Assembly: GCF_030253575.1 (NCBI RefSeq)
Contig: NC_080559.1
Span: forward strand, 11,525,501 to 11,589,500
DNA from: Rhododendron vialii
Taxonomy: Eukaryota; Streptophyta; Magnoliopsida; Ericales; Ericaceae
Direction: 5' to 3'
Length of the DNA stretch: 64,000 nucleotides
Positions 1-11,837 of the stretch are shown here, one piece after another (the first letter of the stretch is position 1; each line of letters starts with the position of its first letter). A program made the position numbers and the translations under genes. A model generated the notes under the pieces. That model ran no database searches, had not been told where the DNA came from, and worked only from the letters and a program-made list of their open reading frames with translations.

Positions 1-125
1 CCTCTCAAACCCCAAACTTTTTATGCATGGTCTGAGCCTCTGGTCCTCCAATAGTACTTTGCTCGTGGCTTTGCAAAATGTACATTCATTGCCATTGCAT
101 ATGAGTCTATGACCAATATAATTTT

Positions 126-182
126 TTTTAATAACCGAATGTTCGGGTCAGCTTGTGCGCACCTCGACTAATTCTGGAACCC
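126..182 (-). repeat. 3' end of an Au-like SINE
   Basis: A T-run (121-130) is followed by the block TTCGGGTCAGCTTGTGCGCA and CTCGACTAATTCTGG. Read on the minus strand this is the conserved 3' end of a tRNA-derived SINE family followed by its A tail. The same block recurs at 1430-1480, 7700-7750, 11450-11480, 11600-11640, 24480-24515 and 43945-43975. I recognise it as resembling the Au SINE; the family name is from memory. The 5' part is not recognisable here. Confidence 0.5.
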
Positions 183-265
183 TGAAATTAACAACTAGGT
201 ATAACCTCCAATGGCCCCAAAGTAATGACCAGGTATAACGACCGAGCATATGACCAATATTATGA

Positions 266-371
266 ACGAAAACAAATCATATTTGATACTGTATATGGGT
301 GGGTTGAGTTAAGGGATTAACGTACGAAAACAAATCATATTTGATACTGTATATTGTGTGGGTTGAGTTAG
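266..371. repeat. Tandem duplication, about 46-bp unit
   Basis: Two near-identical copies at 266-311 and 324-371, offset 58 bp. Both start ACGAAAACAAATCATATTTG and end in GGGTTGAGTTA. The spacer is 12 bp. No gene is involved. Confidence 0.8.
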
Positions 372-473
372 GCCATGTTTTGTTAAGGTTCTTATTTTGT
401 AATTACTTATTTCTTGTTTTATGATACAAGTCATTCTCTCATAATACATCACATTTAATTCAAAAAATAGGTA

Positions 474-755
474 CTCACTCCGTCCCTTTTTAAATGTCTC
501 GTTTCGTAATTCCAACTTATTAAGAAAACATCATTATTACACCTTTCACATCAACTTTTACATCCATTTTTCCTATTTACCATCTATAGAGACATCATCA
601 TTACAATTTCACTCACTAACTTTTCAAAATGGAATCTACTTTTAGGGGCAAAATAAAAAATGTATCAACTTTTACCTGCTAATTTTACAAAATGAACACT
701 TATTAAGGGACATCCCAAAATAAAATACTGAACTTTAAAAATGAGACGGATGGAG
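474..755. mobile_element. Stowaway-type MITE (Tc1/mariner)
   Basis: The left end CTCACTCCGTCCCTTTTTAA and the inverted right end (reverse complement CTCCATCCGTCTCATTTTTA) form terminal inverted repeats typical of Stowaway MITEs. Both ends are flanked by TA (472-473 and 756-757), the target duplication of Tc1/mariner elements. It is 282 bp, AT-rich and non-coding. Confidence 0.85.
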
Positions 756-1317
756 TACTTATTTTCTTAGCGGCCTTAAGGGATAATCACTCCACAAACA
801 ATGACATAAATATGTCCAAAAAACCTCCTTTTTATCTCTTATCTTATTATATACATAACGTTCGGTTCATTAGCATTTCAACTAATCTATGGAAATTCAA
901 TTCCAGGTGTCTATATACTATTTTATTACTGCTACCTATCAAACCAAATTATTGGCCACAAAGTTCCAAGTTAGAATGACTTTAGGAGTCTCAAGTGTAA
1001 ACCCAAAGCTAGCCCTGAACTTATGCAGCATAAATTGGACATAGGGTATGACAAAATAGTACATAATGGTATGCTAATTCAACATTCTGAGAGTTCAGAT
1101 GCCTGTCGTAGGAAGTGGGCGATACGGAGTAATACACTGTCAGATTCCCATTGACAATTTGCACCTCACCAGTATAGAAAAGAGGTCTACATGGGCCCAA
1201 TGGTAGTTTGAAAAGTGTGGCCCAATGGTAGTTTTTGGACTTTAAAGTGGTTACATTTATTCTACCAAGACTTTCCAATGTCCTAGACTTTATGCTCAAG
1301 AACCATTAATGCTACTA
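756..1317. other. Intergenic, no feature seen
   Basis: AT-rich sequence with only short ORFs and no recognisable protein. A 15-bp phrase (GCCCAATGGTAGTTT) occurs twice near 1195 and 1221. Nothing else stands out. Confidence 0.5.
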
Positions 1318-1495
1318 TATGTGCAGTTGCCCCGGGAGATGTCGCAAGTTCGAAGCTCACAGAAGTCAAACATTCTAAACCTAAAGATTATTGGAGAGTT
1401 GTCCGAGTGTTAATTTCAAGGTTTTGGAATTAGTTGAGATGCGCGCAACATGACCCGAACATCTTGGTATTCAAAATAATTTTCTACCATATGTC
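1318..1495 (+). mobile_element. Au-like tRNA-derived SINE
   Basis: A box-B-like motif (AAGTTCGAAGCTC, about 1347-1359) is followed about 80 bp later by the family's 3' block in plus orientation (AATTAGTTGAGATGCGCGCA, then ACATGACCCGAACATC). The order tRNA-like head then GTCGAG/GCGCAAGCTGG-like tail matches the SINE family seen elsewhere in the window. The copy is diverged and its exact ends are uncertain. Confidence 0.55.
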
Positions 1496-1649
1496 AATTT
1501 GGTGAACGGGTCAACCCTTCTCATATTCAAGCACAAGGGACCCAATTTTCTTCCTGGAATTGAATGCCTTCTAACTTCTACTTCTTGGGCTGTCCTTGCA
1601 TATACAGTCTGTCACATTTTACAATTTTTGAAAACTATGGAACAATAAA

Positions 1650-1713
1650 CAATTTTATTATTATTAATAAACACTTCGATTTCTCTCACAATTTTATTAT
1701 TATTAATAAACAC
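1650..1713. repeat. 25-bp direct repeat
   Basis: CAATTTTATTATTATTAATA plus AACAC occurs at 1650-1674 and again at 1689-1713 (offset 39 bp). It is a simple local duplication in AT-rich sequence. Confidence 0.8.
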
Positions 1714-1794
1714 GCGATTGCTTTGTCTTCGAACCAAACGATTAGGAAATGCAATAATCAACATAGACTGGCCCCCTTTGGACGTGGCCAAAGG

Positions 1795-1990
1795 GTTCCT
1801 AACCATTGTGGAATATTAATCGGCTAGCTAGGACGGATTGTGCGAGGTAGCAAGCTTGCTACTGTTCCTATTGTCCCTCCTGTTCACAAGGACATAATGC
1901 CAAAATCGGTTTGAACTCGCGGCCGTGCAAAGAGGGAGGGAATTTCACTCTGCATCGATCTCTGCCAATTCGGTCATACCACCTACATTC
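1795..1990 (-). mobile_element. tRNA-derived SINE (unassigned family)
   Basis: On the minus strand the sequence opens with a box-A-like TGACCGAATTGGCAGAG (about 1960-1976) and, about 50 bp further, a box-B-like GAGTTCAAACC (about 1908-1918). This spacing is that of a Pol III tRNA promoter. It is not an intact tRNA, because no acceptor stem pairs around it. It differs from the Au-like copies. Confidence 0.5.
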
Positions 1991-2408
1991 AAACAAGTGA
2001 AACCTTGGACTACATTCGGATAAGGGATTCGCGGGAGGGTAATTTATTAAAGATAGAGAAGGAAAATGATGGGTGAATAAAAAATACAGTAATTCGTGTG
2101 TTTATCTTTTTAAATAAACCCTTCCTCAAAGCTAGCCAGTCATTTTCTCTCAAGATACCATATCTATTTGTTTTATTGTTTATGCTTAATATAAAATTCA
2201 AAAAAAAAAAAAAAAACTGCAGATTTAAGAAGTCACTATCTATGGTAGACAAAATACTAGTCCTGTTTCAATCAATGCCTTCATTTCCTTTGTCACCAAA
2301 CATGTGGTCACTCCTTTAGAAATGCATGCATCCCTCCTAGAAATAATTTCAAATCACTACTATTTTCTAAACCAACTGTTGCGGTTTTTGCACTTAAATC
2401 ACCTCCAA

Positions 2409-2987
2409 TGTTGTAAAACTAACCTTTTAACTCTAATGTTAGCGCCTGCTTACGCTCACATCGACCAATTTTTGCGGGGCCCCCCAAATTCGTATACTAT
2501 GACATATACACACAATCGTTTATATACTAACCCCATTTCATTTTTGCCACCGTTGTGGGACACTTCTAAATGGTATCACAATCTCTCCCACTTAAGATTG
2601 CAACATCGTCATTGCGCCCCATGGTCGAACAACTTCTACTAACCAAGCGATGTGGGACAAGTGCCTACTTAAGCACGCCAAGCTCCTCAAAGTCGTCTCA
2701 AGTGGAACCTGCTCAAGCACGACAAACACCTCAAGAGCTTCTCTCTTGTCAGGCCCATTCAAGCACGTCTCCTCGCGGGACCTGCCCCATGCTTTCAGTT
2801 TTGTGCAAGCTTTGATACCACCTGTAACGACTCGTGTCAGCTGACCTAGCCTTAACAACGTGGCTCAAAAAATTAATATCGAGTTATACAATAACTGCTC
2901 ACAATGATCTCTTATATATTATATACTACGTACCTCCATTTCATTTTTTCTCACCGATGTTGGCCTTCTTTAAAGTGGTGTCTCACA
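2409..2987 (-). mobile_element. Small non-autonomous LTR element (TRIM-like)
   Basis: Two related direct repeats, about 2409-2580 and 2823-2987, share stretches such as TATATACTA..CCATTTCATTTTT and end in TCACA. Read on the minus strand, the LTR at 2823-2987 is followed at 2809-2820 by TGGTATCAAAGC, a primer-binding site for initiator-Met tRNA. The other LTR is preceded by a purine tract (TGGGAGAGAT, 2581-2592). The internal region is only about 240 bp and codes for nothing. The LTRs are clearly diverged, so the copy is old, and no target duplication was found. Confidence 0.6.
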
Positions 2988-3930
2988 TACGTGCATTTCC
3001 CTCTCACTTTTGTCAAACTCACAACTGTTAGGTATGTGTCTTTTGTTGCTTTCACAAACATCGTTTTCTTGAAAACACTTTTACTTTTCTCTCTATGCAT
3101 GATTAATCCATGTTTTCTCTCACCAAATTAATAATGGTTTGGTGGTAGAAAATGAATGTGTGGTACTACCACATCACATGGAAATAGCTAAGACATCTCA
3201 TGTTCTCCAATGGCAAAATTTTGTGTTGGCTTTTGACAGCTATTGATGCTAACCAATGCCAAATTCTGAGATCGAGGAAATTACGGCACGAATGAGTATG
3301 ATCTGTGCATGACTTCTAATTTTCGCATTATTGTTTGAGCCGCCACTGTAAAAATAGTTTAAAAATTTTGGATGAATCACAAAGCAGCATTTGGGTGACG
3401 AGTACATGTATATTTTATATACCTTCGAACTCCCCCATCTCTTCTTTTATCCACATATGAGTTCTTCTTTCTTTCTTTCTTTCTTTCCTTTTTCGTTCTT
3501 TTTATCACCACTCTTTTACATATACATGATCTAGAGATTGAGAATTTGGTTAATATAAACGGAAAAAAGATAGATTGCATTTTTAATTAGTCTTTATGCA
3601 CATGTGTTCAATGCATAATAATATCTTTCTCTCGCGAATGATTTCATAATCCACCAATACTTAATTTCTTGAATCCGATCTTCTTCTCTTTTTTCGATCG
3701 TTTTCATTGTTTACTATTCTGTGATTTTACTGCATTGTAGTTTCCCCCCTTATGGTAAATACCACAGGGATCTCCCGAGTGTTTCCCGGCCACTTTGAGA
3801 GACAAGAATGGCCACCTCAAGTCCGTACGATCAATATTGGTCTGCGTGTGATGCTTTGACAAAAAGAAAAAGTGGACCTTAATTATAATTTGAAAAAATA
3901 AAAGCATGGGAAAGGAAAAAAATAAAAAGA

Positions 3931-3933
<3 letters not shown>
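2988..3933. other. Intergenic, no feature seen
   Basis: AT-rich sequence with a short CTTT repeat (3467-3487) and no recognisable gene. Confidence 0.5.

Positions 3934-3969
<36 letters not shown>
3934..3969. repeat. (GA)n microsatellite
   Basis: About 18 uninterrupted GA units. Simple sequence repeat outside any recognised gene. Confidence 0.95.
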
Positions 3970-3974
<5 letters not shown>

Positions 3975-6351
3975 ATTGAGTTGTAAAGAGTAGATAAAGA
4001 ATAATTTTGGGAATGAAAAATGACAAAAAGGAATGGGGACCACAATCATGGAAGAGTGCAAAAAGTGGTCACATATGGGCATTAACACATGCATATATAA
4101 TCACTAAAACAACTCTCTCACTCACTCTCCCTGTGGAACCACCAAAACAATCAATCATTCAACATTTTCATCATCATCAAAAAGCACCCCCCCACAGCCA
4201 CCCTAATTTTGTCATTTGGCATCCAAGGTCTACTTTCATTAACCTTAACCCCCCATATGGCCGGCCCATTAATTTCACAAGGCAAAAACTCAGAATACAT
4301 ATGTATTAAGAACAGTTTGATGCGTATAAGCCTCTTATATATCATTTTGATAATCTACGGGCGTTCGACAATTCCGGGAATCCTTGTTGTTGTCCGCATT
4401 TGTGCAGTAAAATTTGTGTGCACAGTCTTCCTGTTGAATCAAATAAGAACTCTTTTTAGATTGAATTTTATTTGGGGAATTAATTTAGGTGACAAGTTAT
4501 ATGGCTAATGGTTTCACTAAGGGCATATGGCAAGACTAAAATCGTTAATTGCTCAATTAATCTTTGATTGTAGTCAAGAAAAAACAAAAATCGCGTTTGC
4601 CATTTATTTGTACATCTAATTATTTACTTCTATCATCTAATGTTTTTTTTTTTTTCTGCCTATTTGGGACCACTTTTACCATCTACGTTTTGTGATATTT
4701 ATCACACTAAATCACAAACATAAGTTATAAAAATATTTTTTTTTTTTTTTGCATAATATGATAATATCTTCCTACATTATATCTTCTTATCGTCTAAAAG
4801 AAGTATCATTGCTTCAAAATCAAGTCCTACAACATGTGTATTTTATATAATCCAGTCCTACAACATCTACCATGGGTATGAAATACTGCTTGCATGCACG
4901 TATAAATGCCTTCTCAACAAAATATTCTCAAATATTCAATGCTCGCGGAGTACCACGCGGCATTGCCTACATGGTGCTACCACCATTTGCGTAGCGACAA
5001 ATTATTCAATCGAGATATTATCATTCAATTCACTTTTGTTCGGTGATCAAAACACAAATATATGACCCACAAAAGTGTGGTGGCAATATTTTATTTGCGA
5101 AGAGTACGACATGCACTGTCGCATGATACTCCGGAGGCTCCAATAATTGGCCACTCAAGAAAACTTGATCAACAAGATGCGTAAAGCATATATGCATTTG
5201 GCTGTATATATAACATTAATAGACTGTTTAATTTATTCTCCAACTTAGAAAAGCAGGAGGAAGAAGAATCAGATAATGAGCTGAGCAAACTCACCTAAAG
5301 ACAAGAGTACAGATTTTATTTATTATTAAAAAAGTGAGATCTAGTTTATAATTGGTGTAGATTCGTTTACCGTTATGGTTTACCTGATCATAAATTCCAA
5401 AATTTTAACAATAATATAGACACCCTTTTGTTGATTCTTTCTAAAAGGATTCCCACTATACCAACTGGAAAAAATCAATTCAAAAATATTTTTAATTTAG
5501 TACCAACTCTGATGCCAACCCTAATTATTAGAAGGAAGTTAAAATTTCCATGAATCCGTATAAAATCCTTTGGTTAAAAAAGAAGAAAAATTCTAAAATC
5601 AGCCCAATGGGCTGACGATAGTAGATGTGTGAATGTGTATTAAAGGATATAAAAAGTGCACATAAACACGTGTTTTTTTTATCTTTTAGTGTGTTTAACG
5701 TCAGTCCAGTAGTCTGACAATAGCAAGACCGGAAAAAAAAAGTTATAAAATCCTAAGACCACTTTTGTTTTTATGGGCAAAAAAAAGATATCATTATCCT
5801 AAGAGCACTTTTAGGACTGGCGCTTCTAGTTGGCCATGCCAACTGCACCATGTTGTTGGGTGCTCATGGCCCACCAACGCTCGTTTCAACAATCTGAACG
5901 GTTTATCTTGCAGTATCTACCAAATAGATCATTATCTAGGCAGAAAAATCATGTATGATGTTCAAATAACTGCAGATACGTGAGCAAAATGCATTTTTGT
6001 CTTGAGAAAATCGAAAGTCTTTCCTCGATCTAATACATGTTGACTTTCTTAGAGAAAATTTGATCTAGCTATGTGGCTACAATCATCAAAAGATGAATGC
6101 TAGGAACACAATTTTAAAACGCAATTTCAGATACAACTGCGTCCAAAACCATTCGATGCATGTGATCTGACATACATTGAACGGCTTCACACATTGTTGT
6201 GTCCTGAAGTTGTGTTCTTAGACTTTTTGTTATCAAAACTTGCCAATTTTCCGGGTGATGATCTGTTTGGCAGTTGCTACGATCAAACAATCCGAACTAC
6301 CAAGATGGGTTTCGTGGTGTGCCATATCGAAGCCCAACCAAGCTACATCCA
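3970..6351. other. Intergenic, no feature seen
   Basis: Long AT-rich stretch with homopolymer runs (4645-4656, 4736-4750). No conserved protein, RNA gene or clear transposon end was recognised. Short ORFs here have no coding signature. Confidence 0.5.
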
Positions 6352-6735
6352 TTTAGTGACGGATGCAGAATTTGTACTTTGTGGGGCTCCAAACGACATG
6401 TATGTCTACATTAAAAAAGCAATTATATCCTATATGTATATATTATCACTTGCTCGGTTTGATGGAGAAACAAAATTGTATGTATATATGTAATAGTCCT
6501 TTAATTTTATACGTGTGACCAAAAATGGTTGATAACTTGACATTATAGGAGTTTTTTTTCACACATTATATATGAAATTATAATCATTTTCATGCATACA
6601 AGGGACAGACATGGGCCAATCCTACATAATTCCAATTGACCCGAAAAATATTACGACTAGGGCAAATATTTAGAATTGTGCAGGGCCGGGCAACCCCTTG
6701 ACTCTGCCCCCTGTCTGCATCCGAACAGATACCAA
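6352..6735. repeat. Possible non-autonomous DNA transposon
   Basis: CGGATGCAGA at 6361-6370 reappears inverted as TCTGCATCCG at about 6715-6724, and both sides carry GGGGC/GCCCC runs as in hAT-type ends elsewhere in the window. No target duplication could be matched, so this is a weak call. Confidence 0.3.
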
Positions 6736-7683
6736 GGATATTCAGTGTGATTTTAGTGGGTCAAAAATTCAAAGAAAAAAATAACGATATTGTTGCACCA
6801 GCTTGTTGTCAAATTAGCACAATTAATCTCAATTCAAAATCATCGGATTAAACATCTCATGTTTCAGTACACATCGGTAGGCTTGGGTGATGGTGTCAAA
6901 TTTGGCAAACCCAAACCCGCAGTCAAATTCAGCACCAAAGATGAGTACTTCGCCATTTTCTGAAATAATTCTATTTCATTGGCGGACACGAATTTTTTCC
7001 AAAAACACTTGTCAAATTGCGACTTCAGTAACCAGTACAACAATGGGTGAACTTGCTCCATCATGCCCGCATGAATAGCATATCTCACTTTGAGCTTCAG
7101 CTCGATTGGAATGGATTAAAAGATGCCTATATATTCTTTGATGTGAACCAATTTCCAAATCCTCAACAATTGCTTCACAATTTAATTGAGTTGATGATGA
7201 CGTTCAAGAGGTTGTTGCACACACACGGCTGTATACAACAAACATTATTGAATGCACGTGGGTTGGGATAGAGCATCAGATTTCCCAAGACAAAGATCTT
7301 CCCAAATCCATTCTTAGATAGGAGCAGGTATATATGGTAAATTTTTTGGTTGCAAATTGGGTACCCAACGTGCACATCCGGGCCGTCCAAAAAATGTAAC
7401 CGACAATCTAGATGAAAGTACCGAACGGATTTAAAAAGAAAAGAAAAGGAAAATTGTGTGTTTCAATTGAGACTGTTGGTTGCATTTTTGGACAATCAAG
7501 ATATGCGCGTTGGGTACCACGTCATCCGTACCGTATTTGCACCCAAAAATTTCGGTATTTGGATTCATGGATGCACCTCAAACATGCCCTGCCAGTCTTA
7601 GGATGTATATGTGCACTTGCTTTGCTATTTCTAATTGCAATTACTCAATTCATGAATTGAGCACATATTTGTCTTGATAACTT
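6736..7683. other. Intergenic, no feature seen
   Basis: Only short unrelated ORFs on both strands. No promoter, RNA gene or transposon end recognised. Confidence 0.45.
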
Positions 7684-7907
7684 GAAACCAATTTTTTTAT
7701 AACTCAGGTGTCCTGGTCAGCTTATGTGTACATCGATTAATTCTGGGAGTCTAATCACACCGCTCGCTGGGGAGCCCAATTAACGTCGGAGAAAAGCTTC
7801 GTATGGACTAGTTCCAAAGGAATTGTTAGCATCTGAAAAATTTCGAATCTAAGATTTTAGAAAGTAACGACCTCTAAGTCTTTTTGACTGCCAAGCCAAC
7901 CTGAAGG
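7684..7907 (-). mobile_element. Au-like tRNA-derived SINE with target duplication
   Basis: On the minus strand a box-A-like AGGTTGGCTTGGCAGTC (7885-7903) leads to a degenerate box B (ATTCGAAATTTTTC region) and ends in the family's 3' block (AATCGATGTACACATAAGCT, then GACCAGGACACCTGAG) with an A/T tail. TTGATAACTT flanks it at 7674-7683 and 7908-7917, a plausible 10-bp target duplication. Confidence 0.65.
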
Positions 7908-7917
7908 TTGATAACTT

Positions 7918-9766
7918 CTACCTGCCTAAACCCCTCTTTTTTAGGACTCAAAAATGGGATGGCTTTGTGCATGCTTTAGTAGAAAATAATTTGTTGGGTT
8001 GCCCTATTTTTGGCGGCTTCTTTTTTTTTTTGGGGGGGTAAGTATATTTTTGGCTTTTTGGTTGAAGCCACAGTGGACGTCAATGAATCATAATCACAAA
8101 AGAAACTCTCAAAATTACAGAGGAATAGAAAGAATCAAATTTTCTGATGTATCCCTTGTTTCCTTTCTATTGCAATTTAATTTGGTCAGAGCATCGCCCT
8201 GTCAAGAGCCAAGAATACTCAAGATGGAAGCTGCGGGTTAGAGTGCCGTTAGTCCCAACAGCTGCCTTGATATTTGCAAATCTTTCTTGTGTCAAGCACT
8301 GCTTAGTTCCGCTTAGAGGTGTCAAACAGGCTAGGTCGATACAAACACAGTATGAACAAGACACATTTAAGTGTGGCAATGCATGACACGACACTGAATC
8401 ATCCTTATTGGTGGGCCAAATTGGGCCGTTGTTTAGGGGCACGTGGCACGGAAAAGCATGGGCACGGACATAGACATGTGCAAGAGTAAACAAAGAATCT
8501 AATGAAGGATGGGTCACAATATTCATGATTACTAATAGAGAAGTATTACAATTATTGTGTAATTTTTTGATATTATAAGATTAAAAAAAGCGAATGATTG
8601 ATAATTGAGTGATAACAATCTAGTTGGGATATACTCAAGCTATAATAGTGCAACTCTTACCTATTTACATTTATTGTATTACGAACTTGCAATTATCAAT
8701 AGAACGTTCGTACTTTTTAAATTTTGTTACAAAATGTATCACGAATTACTACTTGACACATTTGTTTGCACATTGGTCCCAAAACCACATGGTGGTTAAT
8801 TATTATGTGCTGATAATCGAATGTGAGGAGGTGAAGTTGCACATTAACCAAACCAGAGGGGCCCAACTGAATTTTACCCTATAATCAATCAATCAATCTA
8901 TCTATATCTATACTTCTATATTGTACTACGAGCAAATGTGTTTGTGCCTCTCAAGCCTCCATACACTCAATTCTAATTTTCTAGATTTCATATTTTTTTT
9001 TAGGAGAGAGAGGGTTGGGTGTTTGAATATGGAGGAAAAACTATTATATGCTCCTCGGGCACCGTCACATGGTACCCAAATTTATTTTTAAGAACTAGCG
9101 TTGTGCTGGGTTGAAAAAAAAACACACCAATGTAATTGTTTTTATTCCGTACATTAAACAGACACAAATGCTAGTTCTCGTGTACTATTGAAATGTGAAA
9201 TTTCTATAGTTGAAGTCTACTGGCAAAACACATCCTCCCTTTACGAGCGAAATACTAGTTTCATCCCCTTCTAATCGTGCAACTTTTAGGACTTTGAATT
9301 AGAATGAAACCCTCAACCTTGTAGTGCCATAATTATCTCTCTCTCAACCCTATCTCTCTCTTCTTCTCTCTCAATTCTAGCCATCACAACTCCTCGATCT
9401 TCTCCCTTTCCTTTTCCTCCGTGGGTTCCACACCCATGTGCGGCGACAGGAGGGAGAGACCATGGTACTACCGACTCTTTCTTTGTTTTTATTTTTCTCC
9501 TTTCTGTCTCTCCAGATCTACGACTTGTTGTCTGATTTGTGAGAGTTTTGTTTCTCGTTCAATGAGAGTTATTAGTTTCGTCTTTGAACGAATTTTATCT
9601 ACAGATCGGGTTCTCTCAATCGAGGTTATTTCACAACGATATTAGTGTTTCGGTGTTCTATCCCTACACGATGTCTTTGAAGAGGCAACCCGTGGCGGCT
9701 TGGCAGATCTGTAGTTCTTGGGAGTTCATTGGTGCGTTCATATTTGGGTGGAGTGCATCTGATCGT
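7918..9766. other. Intergenic, no gene recognised
   Basis: Contains a short CAAT/CTAT microsatellite (8883-8912) and pyrimidine-rich sequence (9335-9420). The ORF starting at 9421 has no recognisable domain. At about 8311 AGAGGTGTCAAACAGG resembles a hAT end, but no partner was found. Confidence 0.4.
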
Positions 9767-10034
9767 ATGGGTATTTGGTGTTTTTGTCCTTAACTTTGCA
9801 TTTTTTCTCGTTTGAGACTCCTAATTAGATGTTAGGTAGTTCAAAAGTGTCGCTATTGCGTCAGGTCATGTTTGGGTTAGGATGAAAGACATCGGTTGTC
9901 TTGTGATTTACTTGTTTTCTATTTGTAGATGATTAGTTTGGCTTTGTCCAAGTTCTTTATAATGATCTCCGTTTTGTTTTGTAAGTTCCGCTGGGTGTTT
10001 ATCAATACAATCTTATCACTTTTGACCAAAAAAA
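9767..10034 (+). mobile_element. 5'-truncated LINE, 3' end copy 1
   Basis: This segment matches 23768-24032 almost base for base: GGGTATTTGGTG, then CTCCTAATTAGATGTTAG, GATGAAAGACATCG, GTTTATCAATACAATCTT and a terminal A-rich tail. Two copies sharing only a 3' portion, both ending in poly(A), are what target-primed reverse transcription of a LINE leaves. No ORF survives. Confidence 0.7.
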
Positions 10035-10848
10035 GAAGAAAAATGAAATCATTATTTAGTACAGTAGCAAACAAATTTATTGCTACTGTACAAGATAACG
10101 AAATCAAAAATTGCAATTTCTTGTATGATGGCAACGGTTACTTAACCTGGTGTTTTTAGGTGTATTCAAATTATGAGAAATAAAAAAAATAAAGAGGTGG
10201 GTGTTGCGTCTTTTCATAAAAAAGGCAACGGTAAGCTTGTAATTTTCATTTAAGAATAACAAAAACCAATTTATGTGTCTGCGAGTTGAGATGCATCCGT
10301 ATAGAAGCGTGGTTATTAAGAAGAAATAGAAAGGATTATGTGTGTGAACAAAAAATACTATGAGTGTATTTGGGGATTTTAGATTTTAAAAAACGTCTGC
10401 GTTAATTTGTCTAAAATTCTATCCATATACAAATTTTGTGATTCTTGAGATTCTTAAAATTTGCAAAAAATCTTATTTTAGAGAATTTGAATTTAGTTGT
10501 TAGATAGACATGCGTAAACTTTATATTCTAAGTAATTTGGAAATTAATCTTTGGCTTTTTGAATTAAAAACTAGTACAAAATTTTATCATAGATTAATAG
10601 GAATTTCTCGGCTATTTATCTCATTTATTACTCCTAAAATTGAATACAAATAGTATTTCTCTTAGATTCTTTTATTGCCACCGCAAGGGGGGAAAAAAAA
10701 AACCCCTCATTTTGGGTGAAAAACATAAAATTTCACTTGTTTCCCAAAATGGGTGCTTAGGCACTCACTTGGTCTGCCTAGCATGATGATATGTCAGTTT
10801 AAATTTAAAGTTTGACTTTTCTTCCCATCCATTTTGAACCGTGCTATT
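10035..10848. other. Intergenic, no feature seen
   Basis: AT-rich non-coding sequence without recognisable gene or element. Confidence 0.5.
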
Positions 10849-11220
10849 GATACCGAAAGAGAATTGTACATAAAATGTAGTCCATTTTTGGATTCAACAC
10901 AAATAATCTGAACCCTTCATTAATTTGAAAATAATTTTTCAAGTTTTCCTACAAAAAAATCAGCTCCATTGGATATGTGTAAGTTGTTGATCCAATCTTT
11001 CAAGCTTCATTCAGAAATTAGGGAAGTTCTAAATGGAAGTTCTAAATGAAACTTGAAATATTAGATTAACAATTTACACATATCCAATATAGCTGATTTT
11101 TTGCAGGGGGTGCTCAAAATATTATTTTCAAATTAATGAACGATTCGGATTGTTTGTATGGGACCCAAAAGTGGACCTTGCAAGCCGATGTACATTTATG
11201 AACAATTCTCTATCGGTACC
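10849..11220. mobile_element. Foldback MITE with long inverted repeats
   Basis: The left arm (GATACCGAAAGAGAATTGTA, TTCATTAATTTGAAAATAAT, CATTGGATATGTGTAA) reappears inverted in the right arm, ending CAATTCTCTATCGGTACC. Arms of about 150 bp flank a short unique centre near 11010-11045. No protein is encoded and no target duplication was confirmed. Confidence 0.7.
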
Positions 11221-11439
11221 CCTATCTTTACTGTTCCTTTTTTCTCCCATTCTTTAATTATTTATTTATGTCTACCATTTACTCTTTACAATATCCATGA
11301 GATGATAGCTTTACCTAGTCCTCCAAATTGTCAATTCTTGTTGGCTAGATGTTTTCCTTCAAATCAAATCTTGTTTACCTTCAAATCAAATCTTGTTGAA
11401 AGATTCGCCACTTTCATATGTTCTTCTTGTTTTTTACTA

Positions 11440-11577
11440 ATGCCGGTGTCTGGATCCATCTATCTGCATCTCGACTAATTTTGGAGAACAAATTTCACGG
11501 AAGACTTCTAGAGTTGCTAATTAAAGCACCTGAGAAAAACTAAGACTCTAAGAGAGAGACCACTAGGCCAACTCCGT
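11440..11577 (-). mobile_element. Au-like tRNA-derived SINE
   Basis: On the minus strand it begins GGAGTTGGCCTAGTGGTC, which carries a near-perfect Pol III box A (TGGCCTAGTGG, 11564-11574). It ends about 130 bp later with AAAATTAGTCGAGATGCAGA and CCAGACACCGG, the family's 3' block. This is the best-preserved head of the family in the window. Confidence 0.7.
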
Positions 11578-11589
11578 GTGGTTTATGTG

Positions 11590-11760
11590 TTTTTTTTTAA
11601 AACCAAGTGGCTGGCTAGCTTACGCACAAGTTGATTAACCATGGAAGACCATAAAGTTGGAGCAAAATGCTCCGTGTGAATTGAACCTCAAAGAAGTTGA
11701 TAGCACTTGAAAAGTTTCAAACATGAGATTATAGGAATTCAAACTAACCTATTATTTCCA
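11590..11760 (-). mobile_element. Au-like SINE, second copy in tandem
   Basis: It starts on the plus strand with a T-run (11590-11598) and AACCAAGTGGCTGGCTAGCT, the inverted 3' block. It continues through GTTGATTAACCATGG and a degenerate promoter region to about 11760. It lies directly beside the copy at 11440-11577 in the same orientation. Confidence 0.55.
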
Positions 11761-11837
11761 GTTTCTACTCTCTTTTTCTTACTTTTGCCCTTCCTTTTCG
11801 TCCACAACAAATTCACGATTGGAACACAACTTAGGCT

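Noticed and set aside
3700..3850. Possible microRNA hairpin around CCACAGGGATCTCC
   Set aside because: No convincing long stem could be drawn and no known miRNA was recognised.
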